Shown: piece after piece, positions 27,656-37,007 of the stretch
Layout of the letters: every line of letters starts with the position of its first letter
Numbering within the stretch: the stretch's first letter is position 1
NCBI GenBank assembly: GCA_027306505.1
Contig: DAHUZP010000021.1
Span: forward strand, 62,001 to 126,000
DNA from: Thermoplasmata archaeon
GTDB taxonomy: Archaea; Thermoplasmatota; Thermoplasmata; Lutacidiplasmatales; UBA184
Length of the DNA stretch: 64,000 bases
Direction of reading: 5' to 3'
Program-made: the position numbers and the translations under genes
Notes under the pieces: generated by a model
What the model was told of the DNA's origin: nothing
The model's input: the letters and a program-made list of their open reading frames with translations, nothing else
The model's database searches: none

Positions 27656-27883
27656 CTACGCTCCCTCCGGATAGAGGCGCCGGATGAGATCGAGGGTGCA
27701 CCGGGTGTTGTAGTGGGCCTTCGCGACGACCCGGTCCTGGGTGCGGATCCGCTTCAAGCCCACGAAATGGCCCGAGACGATGAGGAGGTAGGAGTAGGTC
27801 TTCATGGTGAAGGCGACGATCGCCCCTTCCGGTTCCAGGAGGACCTTCACGGTGTGGTGCTCCGTGATCCAACGGTGGCCCAT
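27656..27883 (-). CDS. Small conserved-looking hypothetical protein, 75 aa
   Basis: MGHRWITEHHTVKVLLEPEGAIVAFTMKTYSYLLIVSGHFVGLKRIRTQDRVVAKAHYNTRCTLDLIRRLYPEGA; balanced composition. Confidence 0.5.
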   Translation of the reverse strand: MGHRWITEHHTVKVLLEPEGAIVAFTMKTYSYLLIVSGHFVGLKRIRTQDRVVAKAHYNTRCTLDLIRRLYPEGA

Positions 27884-28026
27884 GGAGGGGCATTCCGCTC
27901 CGCCCGCTTAATCCTCACGGGTGCGGTCTCATGCTGCCCCCCCGGGTGGCCGGGGATCTCGAAGGAAAGAGCAGGGGCAAGGATGGAGCCACGAGGGAGC
28001 CCCGAGCGGTCTCGTCCCTCGCGGGT

Positions 28027-31000
28027 CTAAGGCGACGCGCGACCGGCGTCCGAGGAGGGCAGCGGCGGGGTCGAGGAGGGAGGCCCCGTGATGTCGTCGC
28101 TCCCAGAGTACCCTCCGGCCCCACCACCCGGGGAGGGGGGTGAGGCGGGGGAGGCGGGAGCGTCCGGCACAACGAAGGGAGCGGCGGGCGGGAGCTCGGC
28201 GGGAAGAGGAGAGCCGCCGGCGTCCAGCGGGGGAGGACCGGCCTCGGCGACCTCCTGCGGGGGCGTCGCGGGGGGCAATGGGGAGACCGGGGCGGGACCT
28301 TCCGCGGCCGGTGGACCGCCGGAGCCGCCCTTCTCTTCGTCGTCGCCCTTACCGGAGCCTCCGCGCTCGCGGTTCAGCCGATAGAGCGCGATGAGCATGA
28401 AGTAGATCACGAGGCCCACCAGGCACCCGACCAGGACGGCGACCAGGTCGGAGACGAGGCGGTACTCTGGCACGGGGCCCACCAGCGGGACCTCCACCAG
28501 GACCGGGAGCGCCCGTAACGTGAGGTTCGTGGTCGCGGAGACGTTCTCGTAGGCCGAGTCGGCCACGTGGACGGTCACCTGGTAGAGGCCGGTCGCGGTG
28601 GGGGTGCAGTCGATCTCCTCGAAGTTCCCTCCGGTGCAGCCCGGTGGCAGGTTCGTCCAGGAGTAGTAGAAGGGCCACAGGCCCCCGTTCGTGATCGAGG
28701 CGTTGAACGAGACCGAACGCTGAGCGTACGGGTTGTTGTCCGGCAGGACCTTCAAACCGACCTGCATCGGGCTCACGGTCACCACGGTCATGAAGGCCAC
28801 CGCCTCGCCTCCGACCGCGTCCGTCACGGTGAGGCTGATCCGGTAGTACCCCGGCCCCAGGTAGGCGTGGTGGGCGGGCAGCGTGGGGCTGTCGTTGAAC
28901 CGGTCACCGAAGGAGAGGTCGTAGGTGTACGGAGGGAGACCTCCGGTCACGTTCGCGGAGAAGACCGTGAAGAGCGGGGGCACGCCGAACTGCGGCGAGC
29001 CCGTGAGGGGCGCGACCGGGTCCGGATGGACGACGAGCGTGTACTGCCCGGAGCCGGTGACCCCGTGGGAGTCCGTCACCGCGACCTGCACCTGGTAGGT
29101 GCCCACGGCGGTGGGGGTACAGGAGATGACGGGCAGGTCGGCCGCGAGACAGCCCGGCGGCAGGTGCGACCAGGCGTAGCCGTTGCCGCCGCTCCCACCC
29201 AGGATCGTCGCGGTGAGGGTGGTGGTGTAGGTCCCCGGGAGCGGCTGCGTCGGTTTCACGTCGATGCTCGCGGGGGAGGCGGAGATGTCCACCACCGGCC
29301 CGGAATCGTAGACGGTGACCATCCCGGGGGGGAAGGACGCGGAGACCGGGGGCGGGGCGTTGGTGTAGGGGAGGTACTGGGCCGCCGAGATGCTGCCGTT
29401 GATCGGCCCGCCGCAGGAGGCGAAGAGCTGGGCCTGGCAGGCGTCCACCGAGATCGGGGTGCCGAGCGCGGAGCCGTTCAACGTCGCGGAGGCCTGGATG
29501 TTGAAGGAGACGCCCCAGCTGTCGCTGAGGTACATCGTGCTGTCGGGCCATGACCACCCCACACCGCCGTTGGTGAGCCCCGTGTGGGTGGGCGTCGCGG
29601 AGCAGGGGCCGGGCATCGGGGGCTGGCTCGGGGAGCGGTAGCAGCTCACGATCGAGTAGGCAGGCGCGCTGGTGAGGGAGAAGCCGTGGGCCGGGATGAA
29701 CTGGAAGGCGTTCCCCGTGGTGTTGATTGCCGTCCGGTTGGTCCAGGTGAGGGGGAACTTGACCGAGGTGAGCGCCGTGCCCAGGAGCGGGTTCGAGCTC
29801 CACGCGGTGGGCGGGTTCGCGTTCTGTCCGGCGGGGATGAACCCGCCGGTGAGGTAGCCGTTCACGCCGTTGCAGGAGTACCCGACGGGGCCCGCCCAGT
29901 TGCCACCGGTAGCCGTCGCGAGGTCGCAGGAGGCGTTGATGATGTTCCCGACGTCCCTGGCGGCGGTGGAGGTCTGGGGCGAGAGGTAATCGCCCCCGAA
30001 CTGCAGCGTGGTGCCCGTGTCGAGGGCGATGGTGTTGATGATGACGTGCTTCTGCGCGGCGAGGTCCGCGATGGAGTTGTTCGCGCTCGAGGGGACGACC
30101 CACCCCTCGCAGCTGGGGGAGGCGAGGTAGGCGTTGTAGGTGAAGGCGGGCTCGCAGCTGGCGGTGGGGTCCGGAGTGCCCTTCACGCTGTAGTCGGAGT
30201 CGAAGACGCTGTAGTCGTCGACGTAGTGAGGGTCCCGGGGCACGGTCGAGCCCATCCAGATGACCACCAGGTCCGCCTTCGGGTCCAGTCCCAGGCCGCT
30301 GCCGCGCAGGGTGCCGTAGAGGGAGGTGATGGAGGAGGAGTCGAGCTGGTTGTCGGAGAAGTCGCTGTCACAGTACATCCACCCGACCACGTTGCACCCG
30401 GCCCCGGCGCCGTTGCTCAGGGTGTAGTTCTGGAAGGTGGGGGGTACGAGCTTGCCGAACTTGACCGCGTCGACGAAGCTCGAGATGTCCACGTGGTACT
30501 CGCAGCCATCGCCGTCGTCGTTGTCGCCCTGGATCGTCGTGCCGGTCGTGCAGGGGGGATTGCACCCGCCGCTGCCCGGGGCGCAGTTGCTGGTGGAGAA
30601 GTAGTCCACCATCGCGAAGGTGACGTTGCTCCCGGGGAAATCCCCGGTGATGTCCTTCGCGATGATCCCCGCGTTGGAGACGAAGAAGGGCACCGCGTTG
30701 GACTCAGAGCAGGGTCCGTTGCAGGCGGAGAGCCCGACGTCACCCGCGGTCGGGTCGTACACGCCGTCGAAGAGGGTCGTCTCGACGTCGAAGACCACCT
30801 GGACCTTGGGGGGATAGACCAACTGCTGCTGCCCGGTCGCGTTCGCCCACAAGGTCACCCGGGCGGTGCTGGGGACGCCACTGGGACAGGTCGCGCCGGT
30901 CTCACAGATCTCGGAGGGGGCGACGGAGATCTGGGTCTGGAGGTGGGGGCAGGTGCCCCCCCGCCCCACACTGCACGAGCCCATGGGGGTCACGAAGGAG

Positions 31001-31236
31001 CCCAGGCTCGAAGGGAGGTGGACCACGTTGGAGGAGGGGGAGGTGGCGAGGGGGGAGGCGACCATGGCGGGGCCCGGGGCCCTTGCACCCGGAGATAGGG
31101 TAAGGGTCTGGAAGGAGCTCAAAGAGGGAGGGTAGGCCAGCCCCTGGCCGACCGTCAGGACCAGGACCGCGCAAGCGACGAGAACGACCACGTTGCGCAG
31201 CGGAGCACGTCGCCGGTTCATGCTAAGGATTGCCAC
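28027..31236 (-). CDS. Very large secreted surface protein with Ig/PKD-like repeats, C-terminal TM and acidic/Pro-rich tail
   Basis: 1069 aa; signal peptide; PPLFTVFSANVTGGLPPYTYDLSFGD (PKD-like) and repeated GNGYAWSHLPPGCLAADLPVISCTPTAVGTYQVQVAVTDSHGVTGSG; TM LVSDLVAVLVGCLVGLVIYFMLIALY. Confidence 0.85.
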   Translation of the reverse strand: MAILSMNRRRAPLRNVVVLVACAVLVLTVGQGLAYPPSLSSFQTLTLSPGARAPGPAMVASPLATSPSSNVVHLPSSLGSFVTPMGSCSVGRGGTCPHLQTQISVAPSEICETGATCPSGVPSTARVTLWANATGQQQLVYPPKVQVVFDVETTLFDGVYDPTAGDVGLSACNGPCSESNAVPFFVSNAGIIAKDITGDFPGSNVTFAMVDYFSTSNCAPGSGGCNPPCTTGTTIQGDNDDGDGCEYHVDISSFVDAVKFGKLVPPTFQNYTLSNGAGAGCNVVGWMYCDSDFSDNQLDSSSITSLYGTLRGSGLGLDPKADLVVIWMGSTVPRDPHYVDDYSVFDSDYSVKGTPDPTASCEPAFTYNAYLASPSCEGWVVPSSANNSIADLAAQKHVIINTIALDTGTTLQFGGDYLSPQTSTAARDVGNIINASCDLATATGGNWAGPVGYSCNGVNGYLTGGFIPAGQNANPPTAWSSNPLLGTALTSVKFPLTWTNRTAINTTGNAFQFIPAHGFSLTSAPAYSIVSCYRSPSQPPMPGPCSATPTHTGLTNGGVGWSWPDSTMYLSDSWGVSFNIQASATLNGSALGTPISVDACQAQLFASCGGPINGSISAAQYLPYTNAPPPVSASFPPGMVTVYDSGPVVDISASPASIDVKPTQPLPGTYTTTLTATILGGSGGNGYAWSHLPPGCLAADLPVISCTPTAVGTYQVQVAVTDSHGVTGSGQYTLVVHPDPVAPLTGSPQFGVPPLFTVFSANVTGGLPPYTYDLSFGDRFNDSPTLPAHHAYLGPGYYRISLTVTDAVGGEAVAFMTVVTVSPMQVGLKVLPDNNPYAQRSVSFNASITNGGLWPFYYSWTNLPPGCTGGNFEEIDCTPTATGLYQVTVHVADSAYENVSATTNLTLRALPVLVEVPLVGPVPEYRLVSDLVAVLVGCLVGLVIYFMLIALYRLNRERGGSGKGDDEEKGGSGGPPAAEGPAPVSPLPPATPPQEVAEAGPPPLDAGGSPLPAELPPAAPFVVPDAPASPASPPSPGGGAGGYSGSDDITGPPSSTPPLPSSDAGRASP

Positions 31237-31292
31237 GCCATCGCGAGGGTAGTTTAAGAGGGTATTGACGGGGGCGTTGCCCCTAAGGGTGG

Positions 31293-31310
31293 TCCATCGG
31301 GCATAAGTTA
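31293..31310. repeat. IS left terminal inverted repeat
   Basis: TCCATCGGGCATAAGTTA, 18/18 match to reverse complement of 32795-32812. Confidence 0.95.
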
Positions 31311-31317
31311 GGCCCGC

Positions 31318-32719
31318 TCACCTCGAGAACACCTCGCGGGACCAATGGCGGTTGACGTGCGGGTCCAGCGCCTGTTTCGTCAGGAACTCCCTGGCCATCT
31401 CGTGATCCTCCCTCGACCACGGCCGTCGGCCCAGCGCCGCCATCATGTCGATCAGAAGGAACGACGAGGCGGCTCGGAAGGCTTTCGGCCACCGCAGCTG
31501 GGTGTACCGGGCTCGCAACTCCTCGTGGGCCCGTTCTCGCACGAGGTTGTGCAGTCGCCGACTCGCCACCAACGTCAGGAGGGCGGCCAGGATCAGCGCC
31601 TTGATCGCGTGCTCGTTCTTCGTCTTGAACTTGTCCAGCGCGTACGACGACTTCAGTTCTTTGAAGGTCAGCTCGATCTCCTGGCGCATCGAGTAGAGCT
31701 GCGCGACCTCCTCCGCACCCAATTGCTCGGGCGAGATGTTGGTCACATAGAGGTGGTACCGGCGCGCCTCCTCGTTCCACACCGCCACCAAGCGGCAGAC
31801 GAAGGTGTCCGAGGAGCGCGTGCCCGCGTAGACGCGATGCTTGTAGGAGAGTTCCACCTCGGCGTCCAGGACGCCCCGGTCCAGCCGGGCGAGCACCTCG
31901 GAGAGACGCATCCCTTCGAGGTCGATGGCCCGGCCCCGGTGGACCTTCAGCGAGCGGACGAAGGTGGGGTCCACGTTCTCCTTCAGGCGGCTGACGAAGA
32001 ACCCCCCATGCTCCGCGATCTTCGCGAAGAGCCGGTGGCTGTAGTACCCCAGGTCGGCCAGGAGAATACGTCCCTTGATCCAGGGACCGGGCCGCAGGGT
32101 CTTGACGTCGGCGGTCCGCTCCCCGACCAGGGCCACGCTCCTGGGGCCGTTGGCGCACACGCTCACCAGCGTGTCGATCTTGAGTCCGGCGGCGACCTTG
32201 CGGGAACGGGTGGCCGGGAACTTGGTGGCGAGGCTCGCGTGGAGGCGGACGATGCTGGAGCCCTTGATCAGCACGTCCTGGGCGAACGCCTTCAAGCGAG
32301 GGTCGAGGGTCGAGGGTCCGCCCCTGCACTCCTGCCAGGTTCGCCAGGGCGAGCTCCAGGCAGCGCTGGAGGAAGAGGACCAGCTCGGGGGTGAAGCGGA
32401 GATAGTAGCCGGCGTAGGTGAGGTTCTTGACCCGGGCCCAGAGCATGAACGCCGCGTGGAGTCCGACGAGGGAGCGATGGGCATCGACCCCGAAACCGAG
32501 GACGATGGCCCAGAAGAAGGGAACGGGCTTGATCTTGCGTTCCCGCTCGATGAAGCCGGTCTCCTTGGCGATCCGCTTGATCTCCGCATCAGGGACCAGC
32601 TGGCGGAAGGTCTGCTCGACCTCTCCCTTCTCCAACGGGGTCGGGTGCAGGCTCCGCTTGGATGGAGTGGACTGTTCGGGTTGGGGCTGGGTAGAGGGAT
32701 TGGGGGTGGCCACCGCCAT
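31318..32719 (-). pseudogene. Transposase, frame-disrupted (two overlapping ORFs 31283-32719 and 31318-32589)
   Basis: N-terminal half reads MAVATPNPSTQP...ELALANLAGVQGRTLDPR in one frame, C-terminal half LKAFAQDVLIKGSSIVRLHASLATKFPATRSRKVAAGLKIDTL...LLADLGYYSHRLFAKIAEHGGFFVSRLKEN...LYSMRQEIELTFKELKSSY in another; junction at a 7-bp tandem repeat. Confidence 0.88.
32297..32317. repeat. 7-bp tandem repeat (CGAGGGT)x3 inside transposase gene
   Basis: CGAGGGTCGAGGGTCGAGGGT. Confidence 0.95.
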
Positions 32720-32794
32720 GAAGGACGGGTGGCGACCCCATCAAGAAGGCGACAGGTTCCACTCGAGGAGAGGTTCGAGGAGGGCGTTGTCGCT

Positions 32795-32812
32795 TAACTT
32801 ATGCCCGATGGA
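32795..32812. repeat. IS right terminal inverted repeat
   Basis: TAACTTATGCCCGATGGA. Confidence 0.95.
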
Positions 32813-33054
32813 AGGTCTTCCTGTGGGAGGCCCGGAAGAGGCTCAAGACCCGACGGTTCCCGGCGCATGCGCCGGAGATGAACCCGGACGAACTGGTCTG
32901 GTCGGCGCTGAAGTACCAGCGGCTGCCGAACTTCTGCCCCAAGACCGAGGAGAAGATTCGAGAAGGAGTAAAGCGGGAGTTGCGGTGGCTACAGGCTCGC
33001 CCCGACTTCGTGGCAGGGTGCATCCAGCACGCCGCCATCCCCCTCCCGACGTGA
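32812..33054 (+). pseudogene. C-terminal remnant of an IS630-like DDE transposase
   Basis: Plus-strand KVFLWEARKRLKTRRFPAHAPEMNPDELVWSALKYQRLPNFCPKTEEKIREGVKRELRWLQARPDFVAGCIQHAAIPLPT*, IS630 catalytic-Glu region (aPxxNPxExvWsxLK); starts at the IS right end. Confidence 0.75.
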
Positions 33055-33080
33055 GCTGGCCATCTGGAGAGGCGGACATC

Positions 33081-33326
33081 GTGGGGGGACCTCCTCGGCT
33101 GACCCGGAAGCAAGGTCAACTGGTGGCCTACGTTTACTGGTACACGAAGGTGCACCGCATCCCTCCGGCCGAGAACGAGATCGCCACCTTCCTGGGAATC
33201 CAGGGTCCCTCGGCCCATCAGATGATCCTCCGCCTCGAAGCGAGCGGATGCCTCTCCCGCATCCCCGTGCAGCCCCGGACCCTCAAGGTCCTGCTGCCGA
33301 GAGCGGAAGTCCCAGATCTGGAGTAG
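33081..33326 (+). CDS. Small LexA-type winged-helix DNA-binding protein
   Basis: VGGPPRLTRKQGQLVAYVYWYTKVHRIPPAENEIATFLGIQGPSAHQMILRLEASGCLSRIPVQPRTLKVLLPRAEVPDLE; LexA-like pattern (LTxxQ..l..fi......PP...EIA..lgi....a......L...G.i.r.pg..R). Confidence 0.65.
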   Translation: MGGPPRLTRKQGQLVAYVYWYTKVHRIPPAENEIATFLGIQGPSAHQMILRLEASGCLSRIPVQPRTLKVLLPRAEVPDLE

Positions 33327-33867
33327 CATCCTCGAAGACTGTTACGTTCTCAAGTCAAGGTAGAATAGACGGACCTTGCGCTGGGGTCGGACTCCTCCGG
33401 GGTGCCGTCCCTGGTAAACAACGCTGTGCGCGAGGTGCCTGCTGCAAGGAGTCTCACATCTGGTGGCTCGAGAGCTATCCTCCACAGAGGCTCCCGATGC
33501 TGCTGGAGGACACCAAGGCGTGGGCCGTCCCCCCGGGCCTCGCCTCCTTGAACAACAAGAGGGCGGTGCGCAGGGTCATGTGCTCCGTCCTGCGCCTCCG
33601 GACGAGCCCGGGGGGGAGCTCTGTCTCCCGCCGAGGGACGCCCTATCCCCAAAGCACACCCGGCCCTCCGCCAATGCGACAGAACCCATGGACGACAGGA
33701 TCCTCGCCCCGGAGGGGGACTGGACCTTGCGAACAGGTTCTCGTGGAGCTCATCCTGGCGAGGGCCGGGTGTCGCCCGCCGTAGGGTAGGCGCAGCTGGA
33801 CGTGGGGGAGGAGCCCGCTCAAGGCCTCGAGTATCCACAGAATCAGTATTATCCTGACATCTAAGAG

Positions 33868-36045
33868 ATGGACCCCTCTGCCCGTGCGGACCAGCGCGAG
33901 GGCCCTACAGCCGCAGAAGGCCCTCCGAACGATGCGAACGCTTCAGGGACCGGGGGGTCTGTGACCTCTCCCGACCTACTTCTTCTCGCCCTCTCGGTCT
34001 CGGCGTTCGCCGCCTCGACCCTCGCGGGCCTCGTCGACCGAGGGGAGGAGCCCCGTCGTGGCCGCGTCTCCCTCGGGCTCGCGCTCCTCGGAGCGGGTGC
34101 GGGCGGGGTCTGGGCGGCCTGGAGGCTGGTCGAAGGAGGCACGTGGACGTTGGACCTCGCGCTGCCCGGGTTCACCCCCTCCGGCGGGGCGCCGACGGCC
34201 CTCCAGGTCTCCATCGGGCCGCTGGGATCGGTCTTCCTGCTGCTGGAGTCCGTGGTCGGAGGGGCGGTGCTGCTCGCCTCCCTGGGGTACCTCCGCGAGC
34301 ACGTCCACGAGCGGAGAGGGAGCCTCGCCGGGATGCTCGGGCTCTTCCTCCTCTCCCTGGAGCTCGTCGTCACGTCCGGTACGGTCTTCCTTTTCATGGT
34401 CGCCTGGGAAGGGATGACCCTCGTCTCCTACTTCCTAGTGGTCCACGAGCACGGGTCGTGGGAGGTCCGCCGGGCGGGGCTCTTCTACTTGGTGATGAGC
34501 CACGTCGCCGGCGCGGCCGTCCTGACCTCGCTCCTCCTGCTGGCCGTGGGGACCGGCTCGTGGACCTTCGCCGGGATGGCGCCGGAAGTGAGCCATCTGG
34601 GAGGCTGGTGGACCGGGGCCATCTTCCTCGCGGCGACGCTGGGGTTCGGGACGAAGGCCGGCCTCGTGCCGCTGCACGTCTGGCTCCCCGAGGCGCATCC
34701 GGCGGCCCCGTCGAACGTCTCCGCGCTCATGTCAGGCGTGATGATCAAGATGGGCGTCTACGGCCTGGTCCTGGTCGGCTTCGAGATCCTCGGCCCTACC
34801 GCCTCGCTCTGGTGGGGGTTCCTCCTCCTCGTCCTGGGGGCGACCTCCGCCCTGGTGGGCGTCCTCAACGCGATCGCCCAGCAGGACCTCAAGCGGCTCC
34901 TCGCGTTCAGTTCCGTCGAGAACGTCGGCATCATCTTCATGGCGCTCGGCGTGGCGCTGGTCTTCCTCTCGCTGGGCCTCCCCGCGCTCGCGGGCCTCGC
35001 GCTCCTCGCCGCGCTCTTCCACTCGTTCAGCCATGGCCTGTTCAAGTCGCTCCTCTTCCTGGGCGCGGGGGCCGCGACCGGGGCGGTCGGCACCCGGGAC
35101 ATGGAGCGCCTGGGCGGGCTCGCGCGCCCGATGCCCTCGACCTCGCTCCTCTTCCTGGGAGGCGCGCTCGCGATCTCGGCGCTCCCGCCGTTCAACGGGT
35201 TCGTCGGCGAGTGGCTGCTCTTCCAGGCCCTCTTCGCCTCCTTCACGACCGGCTCGCTCGCGACGGAGCTCACCTTCACCGCGGCCGCCGGGGTCTTGGC
35301 GCTCGCGAGCGGGCTCGCGGCCTACGCCTTCGTGAAGGCCTTCGGGGTCAGCTTCCTCGCGCACCCGCGCACCTTGGAGGCGGCGGCGGTCAAGGCCGAT
35401 GCACCAGGGACGATGCGGGGTGGGATGGCCCTCCTGCTGGGGCTCTGCCTCCTCCTGGGCGTCGCTCCGTTCCTTCTCCTGGGGCCCCTCTCCGCCCCGG
35501 TCGCAGGGCTCGTCGGCGCTCCCGCCTTGGACTACGGCTCGGGCGGACCGCTCGGCGAACTGCCCCGACCGGGCTCGCAAGGGGGAAGCCTTGCGATCGG
35601 GGTGGTCGCCCTCCTGCTCGCCGGTGGGATCCTGGTCGCCTGGGTCCTTCGCCGGGCCCCATCGGTCGTCGCCGCGCGCTCCGGTCCCACGTGGGACTGC
35701 GGGATGGACGCCCCCACGGCGCGGATGGAGTACACCGCGAGCGGCTACGCCCAGCCCATGATGCGCCTCTTCGCCGGCTTCTACCGAGCACGGCCGCACA
35801 CCGAGCCCGCGTCGGGGGCCTCGGGACGCTCGGGGGTCCTCTCGCGGATCGGACGGTACGAGATGGAGGTCGAGTACCCCCTCCTAGGGGAGCTCTTCCT
35901 TCCGCTCTCCCGCGGGGTCGAGCGGCTGGGGAGCCGGATCAGCCGGCTCCAGTCGGGAGGGATCCACACCTACCTGGGGTACATGGTGCTCACGCTGGTC
36001 GTCCTGCTAATCCTGCTTCGTATCGCCGGGGGAGGTTCTCCGTGA
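33868..36045 (+). CDS. Proton-conducting antiporter-like membrane subunit, HyfB/NuoL-like
   Basis: 725 aa; FLFMVAWEGMTLVSYFLVV, GFGTKAGLVPLHVWLPEAHPAAPSNVSALMSGVMIKMGVYGL, FHSFSHGLFKSLLFLGAGA. Confidence 0.92.
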   Translation: MDPSARADQREGPTAAEGPPNDANASGTGGSVTSPDLLLLALSVSAFAASTLAGLVDRGEEPRRGRVSLGLALLGAGAGGVWAAWRLVEGGTWTLDLALPGFTPSGGAPTALQVSIGPLGSVFLLLESVVGGAVLLASLGYLREHVHERRGSLAGMLGLFLLSLELVVTSGTVFLFMVAWEGMTLVSYFLVVHEHGSWEVRRAGLFYLVMSHVAGAAVLTSLLLLAVGTGSWTFAGMAPEVSHLGGWWTGAIFLAATLGFGTKAGLVPLHVWLPEAHPAAPSNVSALMSGVMIKMGVYGLVLVGFEILGPTASLWWGFLLLVLGATSALVGVLNAIAQQDLKRLLAFSSVENVGIIFMALGVALVFLSLGLPALAGLALLAALFHSFSHGLFKSLLFLGAGAATGAVGTRDMERLGGLARPMPSTSLLFLGGALAISALPPFNGFVGEWLLFQALFASFTTGSLATELTFTAAAGVLALASGLAAYAFVKAFGVSFLAHPRTLEAAAVKADAPGTMRGGMALLLGLCLLLGVAPFLLLGPLSAPVAGLVGAPALDYGSGGPLGELPRPGSQGGSLAIGVVALLLAGGILVAWVLRRAPSVVAARSGPTWDCGMDAPTARMEYTASGYAQPMMRLFAGFYRARPHTEPASGASGRSGVLSRIGRYEMEVEYPLLGELFLPLSRGVERLGSRISRLQSGGIHTYLGYMVLTLVVLLILLRIAGGGSP

Positions 36046-37007
36046 GCGGGTGGGGAGAGGCGCAGACCGCGGCGCTGCTGCTCTCCGAGGTGCTGCTCGC
36101 CCTGGGGCTGGGGCCCCTGCTCATCGGTCTCGTGCGCCGCGTCAAGTCCCGCAGCCAGCGAAGGACCGGGCCGGGGCTGCTCCAGCCCTACCGGGACCTC
36201 GCGAAGCAGCTCGGGAAGGGCACGGTCTACTCCGAGACATCCTCCGGCCTCACCCGCTACTCGACGTGGATCGGCTTCGGAGCGCTCCTCGCGGCGGTGC
36301 CCTTCGTCCCCTGGTTCTTCCTGCCCTCCCCGATCGGGTTCTCCGGGGACCTCATCGTCCTCGTCGGGCTCCTCGCGCTCTCCCGGTTCATGACCGCCGT
36401 GACGGCGCTCGACGCGGGGAGCACCTTCGGAGGGATGGGGTCGACCCGGGACATGTGGCTGGGGGCGCTCTTCGAGCCCACCTTCCTTCTGGTCATCTTC
36501 GCCTGGGGCGCGCCCAGCGGCTCCACGCAGGCGAGCGCGATCGTCCTCCACGGCGCGTCGCTCGGGCTCACCCACCTCTCTCCCGCGCTCCTGCTCGCCT
36601 CCGCCGCGTTCGCCGTCCTCCTCCTCGCCGAGACGGGACGGCTCCCCGTGGACAATCCTGCGACGCACCTCGAGCTCACCATGGTGCACGAGGCGATGGT
36701 CCTCGAGCTGGGAGGGAGGGACCTCGCCCTCATCGACTGGGGGAAGTCGGTGCGGTTCCTGCTCCTCCTGGAGCTCTTCGTCGCGGTGCTGCTCCCGTGG
36801 GGCGACGCCCTCAGCTTGGGGCTCGCCTCGCTCGCCCTGGCGCTGGGGCTCCTCGTGGCGAAGCTGTTCGGCGCTTCGCTCCTCCTGGGCAACCTCGAGA
36901 CCCGCGTCGCGAAGTGGCGGCTCTTCCGGGTGGGGGACCTCGCGGTGCTCTCCTGGGTCCTCGCCCTGGGGTCGATCTCCCTCACCTATCTCGTGGGGGT
37001 CGGATGA
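36042..37007 (+). CDS. HyfC/NuoH-like membrane subunit
   Basis: GTG start overlapping previous TGA; RRTGPGLLQPYRDLAKQLGKGTVYSE, ETGRLPVDNPATHLELTMVHEAMVLELGGRDLALIDWGKSVR. Confidence 0.93.
   Translation: MSGWGEAQTAALLLSEVLLALGLGPLLIGLVRRVKSRSQRRTGPGLLQPYRDLAKQLGKGTVYSETSSGLTRYSTWIGFGALLAAVPFVPWFFLPSPIGFSGDLIVLVGLLALSRFMTAVTALDAGSTFGGMGSTRDMWLGALFEPTFLLVIFAWGAPSGSTQASAIVLHGASLGLTHLSPALLLASAAFAVLLLAETGRLPVDNPATHLELTMVHEAMVLELGGRDLALIDWGKSVRFLLLLELFVAVLLPWGDALSLGLASLALALGLLVAKLFGASLLLGNLETRVAKWRLFRVGDLAVLSWVLALGSISLTYLVGVG

Larger units (their letters stand above)
31293..32812 (-). mobile_element. Insertion sequence, about 1520 bp, with 18-bp perfect terminal inverted repeats and DDE (IS4-superfamily-like) transposase
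   Basis: TCCATCGGGCATAAGTTA at 31293-31310 and its exact reverse complement TAACTTATGCCCGATGGA at 32795-32812 flank the transposase. Confidence 0.93.

Noticed and set aside
29584-31098. 504-aa plus-strand ORF
   Set aside because: Antisense shadow of the PKD surface protein.
31283-32719. Two separate transposase ORFs as independent genes
   Set aside because: They are halves of one transposase separated by a 7-bp tandem duplication; the flanking continuations are out-of-frame junk.
34143-36041. N-terminal extension of the 34143-37007 plus ORF
   Set aside because: Overlaps the HyfB-like gene in another frame with Arg/Pro-rich junk; only the part from the GTG at 36042 (HyfC) is credible.
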